Positions 54,293-62,536 of a stretch of DNA of 64,000 nucleotides are shown here, piece after piece (the stretch's first letter is position 1; the number at the start of each line of letters is the position of its first letter). This DNA is from Euzebya rosea (GTDB taxonomy: Bacteria > Actinomycetota > Nitriliruptoria > Euzebyales > Euzebyaceae). The position numbers were made by a program, and so were the translations under genes. Under the pieces are notes generated by a model, which was given only the letters and a program-made list of their open reading frames with translations, did no database searches and was not told the DNA's origin. The stretch covers positions 124,001 to 188,000 of the forward strand of contig NZ_PGDQ01000008.1 in the NCBI RefSeq assembly GCF_003073135.1, given 5' to 3'.

Positions 54293-55972
54293 TCAGGTGC
54301 CGGTCAGCTCGGCGGGCAGCGGGAACCAGCGCAGCTGCTCGAAGTCGGCGGTGACCTCCGGCCAGCCCGGATCGGTCACGGTCGGCCCCCGGTCCAGGAT
54401 CTCCTCGGCGGTGCGCAGGTGCGAGGACAGGTCGACCTCACCCGTCGGCGCGGGGCGACGGTGCGCGGGGGCGAAGCCGTCTGGCCCGATGACGAGGTCG
54501 GTCAGCCGCTCGACACCGCGGTCGTCCGCCGCCCGATGGCGCCACAACCCGGTGCGGGCGTCGAAGCGGTAGTCGGGCAGCAGCGCCGCGCCCCGGTCGG
54601 CGACGAGCTCGACTGCCGACAGCACGTAGTCGAACTCGGCCTCGTCGATGAAGTAGTTGAAGTTGACCCTGACCCAGCCGGGCTTGATGCCCTCGCATCC
54701 CGTGCCGATCTCGCGTTCGAAAGCTCGGGAGGTGTCCAGGTCGATGCCGAGCAGCCGGTGGCCGTAGGGGCCGGCACACGAGCAGCCGCCCCGTGACTGG
54801 ATGCCGAACAGGTCGTTGAGCAACGCCACGACGTAGTTGTGGTGCAGGTAGCGACCGGCATCGCCGTGGCGGACCACGAAGGACACGATCGACAGCCGTT
54901 CGTGCTCGCGGTTGCCGAGGATCTCGATCCGCGGATGGGCGCACCAGCGCTCGATCGCGCGGGTGATGAACGCGGTCTCGCGACGGCGGATCTCCTCGGC
55001 CCCGACGGCGTCCTTGAGCGCGAACACCAGCCCGGCCCGGATGGCGCCGACGATGTCGGGGGTGCCGCCCTCCTCGCGGTGCTCGATGTCGTCGAGGTAG
55101 TGGTGGTCGTCGGGGTTGACGTACCAGACCGTCCCGCCGCCGGGCACCCCGGGGACCCGGTTGGTGAACAGGTCCTTGCGGGCCACGAGCAGGCCGGGGG
55201 TCCCGGGGCCGCCGACGAGCTTGTGGGGCGAGATCACGATGGCGTCGAAGTAGTGGTCGGGGTCACCGTCGTCGGGTGCCACGTCGATCGGCACGTACGG
55301 CGCGGCGGCCGCGTAGTCCCAGAACGACAGCGCACCGTGCTGGTGCAGCAACCGGCTGATCGCCTCGGTGTCGGAGGTGATGCCGGTCACGTTGGAGGCC
55401 GCAGAGAACGACCCGATCTTCAGCGGCCGGTCGGCGTGGTCGATCAGGGCCTTCTCGAGGTCGGCCAGGTCGATGCCCCCGTCGAGGTCCTCGTGGATCG
55501 TGACGACGTCGGCCACCGACTCACGCCACGGCAGGTCGTTGGAGTGGTGCTCGAACGGCCCGATGAACACGACCGGCCGTTCCTCGGGGGCGATCTCGAT
55601 CCGGTCAGCCCACTGCTCGGGGATGCGCAGGCCGAGGACGGTGACCAGGCGGTCGATCGCCCCGGTGGAGCCCGACCCGCAGAACAGCACCGCGTGGTCC
55701 TCGGTCGCGCCGACGCAGCGACGGATGATCTCCCGTGCGTCCTCGCGGAAGCGGGTCGTCTGCAGCCCGGTGCCGGAGGACTCGGTGTGGGTGTTGGCGT
55801 ACTTCGGCAGGACGTGCTCGCGGATCGCGTCCTCCACGAGGTCCAGCGCCCGCCCCGACGCGGTGTAGTCGGCGTACACGACGGGTCGATCCCCGTAGGG
55901 GCCGATGACCGTCTCGTCGCGTCCGATGACGCCGTCCCTGATGCGCGCCACCAGCGCTGCCCTGTCAGCCAT
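54293..55972 (-). CDS. Class V PLP-dependent aminotransferase/cysteine-desulfurase-like enzyme
   Basis: 559 residues, longer than usual desulfurases (about 400). N-terminal VVYADYTASGRALDLVEDAI and THTESSGTGLQTTRFREDA; the PLP lysine in VISPHKLVGGPGTPG; substrate region REEGGTPDIVGAIRAGL; and a Cys-rich loop SRGGCSCAGPYGHRLLGI where a desulfurase nucleophile could lie. The C-terminal 80 residues are an extra region of unknown role. Related long proteins are annotated as selenocysteine lyase or isopenicillin N epimerase-like; substrate not known. Confidence 0.87.
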   Translation of the reverse strand: MADRAALVARIRDGVIGRDETVIGPYGDRPVVYADYTASGRALDLVEDAIREHVLPKYANTHTESSGTGLQTTRFREDAREIIRRCVGATEDHAVLFCGSGSTGAIDRLVTVLGLRIPEQWADRIEIAPEERPVVFIGPFEHHSNDLPWRESVADVVTIHEDLDGGIDLADLEKALIDHADRPLKIGSFSAASNVTGITSDTEAISRLLHQHGALSFWDYAAAAPYVPIDVAPDDGDPDHYFDAIVISPHKLVGGPGTPGLLVARKDLFTNRVPGVPGGGTVWYVNPDDHHYLDDIEHREEGGTPDIVGAIRAGLVFALKDAVGAEEIRRRETAFITRAIERWCAHPRIEILGNREHERLSIVSFVVRHGDAGRYLHHNYVVALLNDLFGIQSRGGCSCAGPYGHRLLGIDLDTSRAFEREIGTGCEGIKPGWVRVNFNYFIDEAEFDYVLSAVELVADRGAALLPDYRFDARTGLWRHRAADDRGVERLTDLVIGPDGFAPAHRRPAPTGEVDLSSHLRTAEEILDRGPTVTDPGWPEVTADFEQLRWFPLPAELTGT

Positions 55973-56120
55973 GGCCGAAGGGTATCGGCCTGCCGGACCA
56001 GACGAGGGGAGCGCCCTGTCGACGTCGTCGGACCACCCCTCGTACCGACCGCATCACCCACCGGGGTCTTTCTCGACGGCGCCCTCGTGGCCCCCCACGG
56101 ATCTGCGAGGGTCTGTCGAC

Positions 56121-58385
56121 ATGACCAGAGTCACCTTCTCGATCCTGTCCACCGTCGCCCTCCTGATCGGCCTGCTCGCCGCACCCGCCGCCGCACAGGC
56201 ACCGGAACCCCCCGACTACGTCGTCGTCGACCCTGCCTTCGAGGCCCTGCCCGGCGCGCAGGCCTTCGCCGGCACCCTCGAGACCGACGGCGCCGAACAC
56301 GCCTACCGCATCGAGGTGCCCGACGACTGGAACGGCACACTGGTGCTCTACGCCCACGGCTTCGTCGGTCCCCAGCAGGCCGAGCTGGTCGTCCAGGACC
56401 CACCGCTGCGGCCCCTGTTCGTGCAGCAGGGCATCGCCTGGGCCGCCTCCAGCTACTCCGCCAACGGCTATGTCATCGACGGGCCGGTCGACCAGACCCA
56501 GGACCTCGCCGACCGCTTCCCCGAGCTGACGGGGGAGGACGCCCCCACGGCCACGATCATCCACGGGTTCTCCATGGGCGGCCACATCACCGGTGTGGCG
56601 CTCGAGCGCTACCCCGACGCCTACGTCGGGGCCCTCCCCGCCTGCGGGGTCATGGGTGACGTCGAGCTGTTCGAGTACTTCACCGACGTCAACCTCGTCG
56701 CCGGCGCCCTCGCCGGTGTCGACGTGCCGGTTCCCGGGGGGTTGCCGTTCCTCGGCGGTCCGGCCCAGCAGATCTCCGCGGCCCTCGGCCTGCAGACTGG
56801 GCTGACGACACCGGCCGGCGTCCAGTACGCCGACGTCGTCGAGGCACTCAGCGGTGGCGAGCGGCCGACGTTCGAGGAATCCCTGACCTTCTGGAACACC
56901 CTCGCCGCGGTGGACCTCGACGGTGAGGACGGGGACGCGCCGACGGTGCCGTTCCTGCAGGCCCTCTACGGAAACGCCCTGTCGGAGGGCATCCCGACCC
57001 CCGTCGGGGTCGAGGGAGTCTACGACAACGCCGACACCATCTACGGGTTCCCCAACGCCACCAGCGCCGAGCCGTCCGCCCAGGAGCAGGCCCTCAACGC
57101 CGCCGTGTCCCGGGTGAGCAACGACGGCGAGCCGCCCTTCCCCATCATCGAGGGCACCCCGCAGGTGCCGACCCTGTCGTTGCACACCACCGGCGACCTG
57201 TTCGTGCCGCTGCGCAACCAGGTCGTGTACGCCGAGGAGGTCGCGGCCAACGACCTGTCGGCCAACCTCGTCCAGCGGACCATCCGTGCACCCGGTCACT
57301 GCGACTTCACCGCCGAGGAGCTCGGCGGGGCGTTCGTGGACCTGCTGACGTGGATCCAGACCGGCACCGCACCTGCCGGCGAGGACCTGATCGACCCGGC
57401 GGTCCGCGCCGACCGCTCGTTGGGCTGCGCGTTCACCTCCGAGACGCGGCCGGGCATGCCCGCCTGTGCGCCGCCCACCGCGGGAGTCATCGACGGGACG
57501 GACGCGGTCGCCACCGCCATCGCGGTGTCGTCGGCACGACCCGCGGCATCCACCGCGGTGCTGGCCCGTGCCGACGAGTACGCCGACGCGCTCACCGGGT
57601 CGGCCCTCGCCGGCGCGCTCGACGCACCGCTGCTGCTGAACCCCAGCGACGCGCTCGACCCGACCGTGCTGGCCGAGCTGCAGCGCCTGGGCGTGGCCGA
57701 CGTCGTCCTGCTGGGCGGAACCGCCGCCCTGTCCTCGGCCGTCGAGCAGGCGCTCGCGGATGCGGACATCCAGGTCAGCCGGGTGGCCGGTACCAACCGG
57801 TTCGGCACGGCCGGGGCGGTGGCCGACGTGATCGCCAGCGCGACGGGCCAGCCGAGCGACGTCTTCGTCGCCGACGGCGGGGACTTCCCCGACGCGGTCG
57901 GCGTCGCTGGCCTCGCCGCATTCCTCGGGCAGCCCATCCTGCTGGTGGAGACCGACCGGATGCCCTCGGAGACCACCGACGCGATGACCGCGCTCGGCGA
58001 CCCGCAGGTGACCGTGCTCGGCGGTGTCGCCGCCGTGTCGGACGACGTCGCCGGCGACGCCCCACGGCTGGCGGGTGACACCCGCTACGGCACCTCTGCC
58101 GCGGTCGTCGACGCGTCCCGCAACGCCGGCCTGCGGATCAACCAGCCGTGGGTCGCGACCGGTGAGGCCTTCGCCGATGCGCTGGTGGCCGGGCCCGCTG
58201 CAGCAGCGGCAGGACAGGTGCTGGTCCTCGTCGACGGTGGCGACCTCGAGGCGTCAGCGGAGTCCACGGCCGTGCTCGAGGGCCTGTCCGGCCTCGTGCA
58301 GGGTGTGACCGTGGTGTCCTCCGGCGGGGCGGTCACCGACGGCGCGGTCACCGCGCTCGAGGCGACGGTGGCGCCAGCCGGCTGA
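56121..58385 (+). CDS. Secreted alpha/beta hydrolase with type-2 cell-wall-binding repeats
   Basis: 754 residues. A Sec signal peptide ends AAAQ. Residues 60-450 form an alpha/beta hydrolase: LVLYAHGFVGPQQAEL, nucleophile Ser in IIHGFSMGGHITG, and candidate acid and His in TLSLHTTGDLFVPL and APGHCDFTAEE. Residues about 485-754 contain three cell-wall-binding modules (ARADEYADALTGSALAG, VLLGGTAALSSAVEQ, SRVAGTNRFGTAG and similar). Probably a wall-anchored esterase or lipase. Confidence 0.9.
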   Translation: MTRVTFSILSTVALLIGLLAAPAAAQAPEPPDYVVVDPAFEALPGAQAFAGTLETDGAEHAYRIEVPDDWNGTLVLYAHGFVGPQQAELVVQDPPLRPLFVQQGIAWAASSYSANGYVIDGPVDQTQDLADRFPELTGEDAPTATIIHGFSMGGHITGVALERYPDAYVGALPACGVMGDVELFEYFTDVNLVAGALAGVDVPVPGGLPFLGGPAQQISAALGLQTGLTTPAGVQYADVVEALSGGERPTFEESLTFWNTLAAVDLDGEDGDAPTVPFLQALYGNALSEGIPTPVGVEGVYDNADTIYGFPNATSAEPSAQEQALNAAVSRVSNDGEPPFPIIEGTPQVPTLSLHTTGDLFVPLRNQVVYAEEVAANDLSANLVQRTIRAPGHCDFTAEELGGAFVDLLTWIQTGTAPAGEDLIDPAVRADRSLGCAFTSETRPGMPACAPPTAGVIDGTDAVATAIAVSSARPAASTAVLARADEYADALTGSALAGALDAPLLLNPSDALDPTVLAELQRLGVADVVLLGGTAALSSAVEQALADADIQVSRVAGTNRFGTAGAVADVIASATGQPSDVFVADGGDFPDAVGVAGLAAFLGQPILLVETDRMPSETTDAMTALGDPQVTVLGGVAAVSDDVAGDAPRLAGDTRYGTSAAVVDASRNAGLRINQPWVATGEAFADALVAGPAAAAAGQVLVLVDGGDLEASAESTAVLEGLSGLVQGVTVVSSGGAVTDGAVTALEATVAPAG

Positions 58386-58455
58386 CCAGGGAGGGCCTGA
58401 CCACGAAACGGTGAGGACAGCGAAGGACCGGGCGCGGCGGGATTACCCTCCGCAG

Positions 58456-61272
58456 ATGCCGAAGAGCCGAGTCCTCGCTGTCCTCGCCGTGCTCGCCTGC
58501 GTGGGTGCCCTCGCCAGCCCCGTGCGCGCCCAGGACCCACCGCAGGCGTACGAGCGCACCCCGGGGATGCTGGAGACCACGACGGGTCCCGACGAGACCT
58601 ACCCGGTCACCCTCGACCACGACATCTGGGTGCCGGAGGGGGCGTCGGCCGCCGACCCGCGGCCGGCGATGGTGATCGCCCACGGGTTCGGCAACAGCAA
58701 GGACGTCGGCGAGGTCACCACCCTGGCGGCCTTCTTCGCCGGCAAGGGGTACGTGGTGATCGCCAGCACCCATCAGGGGTTCGGGCAGTCCTCCGGTTGC
58801 GTGGCGCTTGACTCGGTGGACTACGACGCCCGCAACGTCAGCCGGCTGATCGACCTGCTGGCCGCCCGCGACGACGTGCTGATGGACGCCCCCGGCGACC
58901 CACGGGTCGGCATGGCCGGTGGCTCCTACGGCGGCGGGCACCAGGGGCTGGTCGCGGCCACCGACCCTCGGCTGGACGCCATCGCCCCTGCCCGCACGTG
59001 GAACTCCCTGCAGTTCTCACTCGTGCCCAACAACCTGATCGGGGACGGCGGCACGTCCGACCTCGAGCACTACGAGCAGGGGGTCTTCAAGTCGACGTGG
59101 TCCTCGTTGTTCACGACGGTGGCAGCCACGCAGCCTGCGATGGGCAACGGCGGCTGCGACCCCGTGACCCAGCAGACCCTCTACCCGGGCCAGCCGCCCT
59201 GCCCGGGGTTCGACCCGATGGTCTGCCCGATCTTCGCGAGCCTGTCCACCACGGGTGACGTGACCGCCGAGCAGCGTGCGTTCGTCGCCAGGTCCAGCGT
59301 GGCCAACGTCATCGACGACGTGACGGTGCCCGTGCTGCTGACGCAGGGCCAGTCCGACACCCTGTTCACGCCGGTCGAGGCCACCGCCACGTTCGAGGCG
59401 CTCCGGGCCGCCGGCAACGACGACGTGTTCATGCTGTGGAACTGGGGCGGGCACGGCTACGCCCCGCGGCCCGGTGAGGGCGAGCCCTACAACAGCGCCT
59501 ACGACGACTCGCCCGAGGCGCAGGAGGCCTTCCGGGCCACGACCTACGCCGACCGCATCGGCCGCTTCTTCGACCACTACCTGCGGGGCATCGGCCATCC
59601 CGGTCCACGGTTCAGCGTCTTCCGGGACTGGGTCGAGTACTCGGTCCCCACGGTGGGGGACCGTCCCGTCGGCAACGCCGACGCCGCCTACGCCACGGTC
59701 GGCCGCGGACCCGCCGAACCCGGGTTCGCCGGTGGCGCCGGAACCAGCTACCGGCTGACCGACGAGGGGCTCGAGCCGATCGGTGCGGGCCCCCACACCG
59801 ACGACGCGCCGATCCTCTCCGCGACACTCCTCAACCCACCCAACGGCCTGCCGGCCGCACACTCCGAAACCCCCAACTTCACCGACGAGGGGCAGCCGGG
59901 CGCCGGCATCCCACCGTCGGAGGTCCCGGGCCAGCACGTCGCGCTGGACACGCCGCCGTTCACCGCACCGGCAGAGGTCGTGGGCATCCCCACGCTTCGT
60001 CTGCACGTCGCCAACAGCAACGGCCGTGACGCGGTGCTGTTCACCAAGCTCTACGACGTCGCCCCCGACGGGACGGCCACGCTGATCAAGCGCATGGTCG
60101 CGGCCAGCCGGATCCCCGCGGACCTGCTGCCCGGCATGGTCGAGCTCCGCCTGCCCGCGGCCGTCCACCGCTTCGAGACGGGGCACGCGGCCCGTCTCGT
60201 CGTGGCGACCACCGACGACAGCTACCGCAACGCCCCCGTCGCCGATCGGATCACCCTGTCCACCGATGGGACGGTGCCCTCGATCCTGCGCCTGCCGCTG
60301 GTCGGCGGCGACACGGTCGGCCGGATCGCCGGTGACGACCGGATCGCCACGGCCGTCGCGTTGTCGGAGGAGGCGTTCGGGGAGGCCCGCGACGCAGTCC
60401 TGGTGAACGCCGACGCCTTCCCCGACGCGCTGACGGCCGGCCCGCTGGCCGCCGCCGTCGAGGGTCCGACCCTGCTGACCTCGGGCGCAGCCCTCGACCC
60501 CCGAGTCGCCGACGACCTGTACCGGCTGGGAGTCGACCGCGTCCACCTCGTCGGCGGCACGGGTGTGCTGGGCGACGCCGTGCGCACGTCCCTGGAAGGC
60601 ATGGGCATCGAGGTCGTGCGCCTGGCCGGCAGCAACCGCATCACCACAGCAGGCATCGTGGCCGACCGCATCGCGGCGCTGACCGGGGGACCGGCACCCA
60701 CGGCGATCGTGGCCCGCGCCGACGACTTCGCCGACGCCCTGGCCGCCGGCGGGCTGGCCGTGGTCGGGGGCGGGGTCGGCGGGACCGCCCAGCGAACGCC
60801 GGTCCCGATCCTGCTGGTCGACGACGCCAGCGTGGCCGAGGTGGCGCGCATCGTGCAGCGCGTGACCCTCGCCGACGCCCCCCTCGTGGTGGCTGGTGGC
60901 GCCCGGGCGGTCTCCACCGCCGCCGCCGACGGCCTCGGCCGTGCCGTCCGACGGCTGGCCGGCGCCGACCGCTACCAGACCGCGGTCGCCCTGGCGTCGG
61001 CGGCCACCGACGCCGGGGCCGGACTCGACATGCTGCTGCTCGCATCGGGTGTCCGCTTCCCCGACGCCCTCGCGGGGGTGCCGGCCGCCGCGGCGATGGG
61101 CGGGATCGTGCTCATCGTGCCGCCCGACGGCCTGGCCGACGCGTCCTCCGGGGCCGGGTTCCTGCGGGCCAGCGCCACCGTCGCCGACCGCGCGGCGCTG
61201 ATCGGCGGCACCGCCGTCCTGCCCGACGAGCTGCGCAGCAGCATCGGGCCCCTGCTGGTCGCCGAGGAGTAG
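58456..61272 (+). CDS. Secreted CocE/S15-type acyl hydrolase with type-2 cell-wall-binding repeats
   Basis: 938 residues. Signal peptide ends VRAQ. The hydrolase has ADPRPAMVIAHGFGNSKD, nucleophile Ser in GMAGGSYGGGHQG, and the acid/His region LLTQGQSDTLFTPVEA and WNWGGHGYAPRP. A jelly-roll domain of the X-Pro dipeptidyl-peptidase/CocE kind (about 480-620) follows, including GIPTLRLHVANSNGRDAVLF. The last 300 residues are cell-wall-binding modules (LPLVGGDTVGRIAGDDRIAT, VHLVGGTGVLGDAV, RRLAGADRYQTAVALAS). It follows the preceding hydrolase gene by 70 bases; the pair probably shares a transcript or a recent duplication of design. Confidence 0.9.
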   Translation: MPKSRVLAVLAVLACVGALASPVRAQDPPQAYERTPGMLETTTGPDETYPVTLDHDIWVPEGASAADPRPAMVIAHGFGNSKDVGEVTTLAAFFAGKGYVVIASTHQGFGQSSGCVALDSVDYDARNVSRLIDLLAARDDVLMDAPGDPRVGMAGGSYGGGHQGLVAATDPRLDAIAPARTWNSLQFSLVPNNLIGDGGTSDLEHYEQGVFKSTWSSLFTTVAATQPAMGNGGCDPVTQQTLYPGQPPCPGFDPMVCPIFASLSTTGDVTAEQRAFVARSSVANVIDDVTVPVLLTQGQSDTLFTPVEATATFEALRAAGNDDVFMLWNWGGHGYAPRPGEGEPYNSAYDDSPEAQEAFRATTYADRIGRFFDHYLRGIGHPGPRFSVFRDWVEYSVPTVGDRPVGNADAAYATVGRGPAEPGFAGGAGTSYRLTDEGLEPIGAGPHTDDAPILSATLLNPPNGLPAAHSETPNFTDEGQPGAGIPPSEVPGQHVALDTPPFTAPAEVVGIPTLRLHVANSNGRDAVLFTKLYDVAPDGTATLIKRMVAASRIPADLLPGMVELRLPAAVHRFETGHAARLVVATTDDSYRNAPVADRITLSTDGTVPSILRLPLVGGDTVGRIAGDDRIATAVALSEEAFGEARDAVLVNADAFPDALTAGPLAAAVEGPTLLTSGAALDPRVADDLYRLGVDRVHLVGGTGVLGDAVRTSLEGMGIEVVRLAGSNRITTAGIVADRIAALTGGPAPTAIVARADDFADALAAGGLAVVGGGVGGTAQRTPVPILLVDDASVAEVARIVQRVTLADAPLVVAGGARAVSTAAADGLGRAVRRLAGADRYQTAVALASAATDAGAGLDMLLLASGVRFPDALAGVPAAAAMGGIVLIVPPDGLADASSGAGFLRASATVADRAALIGGTAVLPDELRSSIGPLLVAEE

Positions 61273-61320
61273 CGGCGAGGCGGTTTCGGGCCGTCGGCGG
61301 ATGGACATGGTCAGTCGGTC

Positions 61321-62436
61321 ATGACCACCGCCGACCGGCCGCTCTGGCAGGACCGCTTCCCGCCCATCGCCTACTGGGTGAAGGTCGCCGCGCTCGTGCT
61401 GCTGCTGGTCATCAGCATCCGCATGCTGGCCATCCTCCAGGGGCTGCTCATCGTGCTCGCCGCCTCGGCGGTGCTGGCGATCGGCCTGCAGCCGGCGATC
61501 GAGTGGCTGCAGGACCGTGGGCTGCCACGCGGGGCGGCGATGGCCGTGATCATCGCCATCGGCATCGCCGTCACGGGCGCGGCCCTGTTCCTGATCGTCC
61601 CCGTCGTCGTGGACCAGGTCGGCACGCTGGTCGAGACCTTGCCGGAGTACGTGGAGGGCCTGGAGCAGGACAGCCCCTTCATCGCCGACCTGACCGCGCG
61701 GATCGACCCGATGGAGCAGGTCGGATCGGCGGTCGGCCAGCTGCCGGACGGGGCGATGAGCGCCGTCGGCGGGGTGTTCTCCGCGGTCTTCGACCTGCTG
61801 CTGGTCCTCACGCTGACGCCGTACTTCGCGATGGCCCTGCCGCGCATCAAGCGCTGGGGCGTTCGCCTGCTGGTGCGCGAGGACCGCGAGGGGTTCCTCC
61901 GCCTCCTGAACCGCTCCACCAGCCTGATGGCCAACTACATCGCCGGCAACCTCCTGGTCAGCGCCATCGCCGGTGTCGTGGCATGGATCGCGCTGACCGC
62001 CATCGGCGTGCCCTACGCGGCCGCGCTGGCCGTCTTCATCGCCCTGACCGACATGGTCCCGGCCGTCGGCGCCACCGTCGGGGCCGCCGCCGCGGTCGGG
62101 GTCGCCCTCACCCAGGGGGTCGGCCAGGCCCTGCTGACCGGTGCCGTGCTGCTGACCTACCAGCAGGTCGAGAACTACGTGATCGTGCCCCGGGTCATGC
62201 GCGACGCCATCGACGTCTCGCCGGCCATCGGCATCGTGGCGCTGCTGATCGGCGGCACCCTCGCCGGCCCCGTCGGTGCCCTCCTCGCGCTGCCCGTGGC
62301 CGCGATGATCCGGGTGCTGCTGGAGGAGTTCGTCCTGAAGGAACGCATCCGTGCGGTCCGGGAGGCCGACGCGGAGGAGCAGGCCAACGGGGGGCGTCGT
62401 CGGCCACGCGGCATCCGCGAACGCGTCCTGCCCTGA
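61321..62436 (+). CDS. AI-2E-family transporter
   Basis: 371 residues with about eight membrane helices. The family topology is visible: paired N-terminal helices (LLLVISIRMLAILQGLLIVL), a coiled soluble loop (LVETLPEYVEGLEQDSPF), and the C-terminal conserved ALTDMVPAVGATVGAAAAV and VENYVIVPRVM. Members export small molecules or sodium; AI-2 export by TqsA is only one case and no lux gene is here. It follows the CocE gene by about 50 bases. Confidence 0.9.
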   Translation: MTTADRPLWQDRFPPIAYWVKVAALVLLLVISIRMLAILQGLLIVLAASAVLAIGLQPAIEWLQDRGLPRGAAMAVIIAIGIAVTGAALFLIVPVVVDQVGTLVETLPEYVEGLEQDSPFIADLTARIDPMEQVGSAVGQLPDGAMSAVGGVFSAVFDLLLVLTLTPYFAMALPRIKRWGVRLLVREDREGFLRLLNRSTSLMANYIAGNLLVSAIAGVVAWIALTAIGVPYAAALAVFIALTDMVPAVGATVGAAAAVGVALTQGVGQALLTGAVLLTYQQVENYVIVPRVMRDAIDVSPAIGIVALLIGGTLAGPVGALLALPVAAMIRVLLEEFVLKERIRAVREADAEEQANGGRRRPRGIRERVLP

Positions 62437-62464
62437 ACGGGCTCGGCGACCGTCGGCCGACCAC

Positions 62465-62493
62465 TTCACAGACTTACTTGGATGTCCTAGTAT
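62465..62493 (+). promoter_or_regulatory. Promoter with overlapping dyad before icmF
   Basis: TTCACA (62465-62470), 17-base spacer, TAGTAT (62488-62493): a strong housekeeping-type promoter in GC-rich surroundings. TACTTGGATGTCCTAGTA (62475-62492) is a dyad with 8-bp arms (one mismatch) covering the spacer and -10, a position suited to repression. Confidence 0.7.
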
Positions 62494-62536
62494 CGGACTT
62501 CCAACCGCTGTGTCCCCTTCCCAGGCTGGAGCCGCC

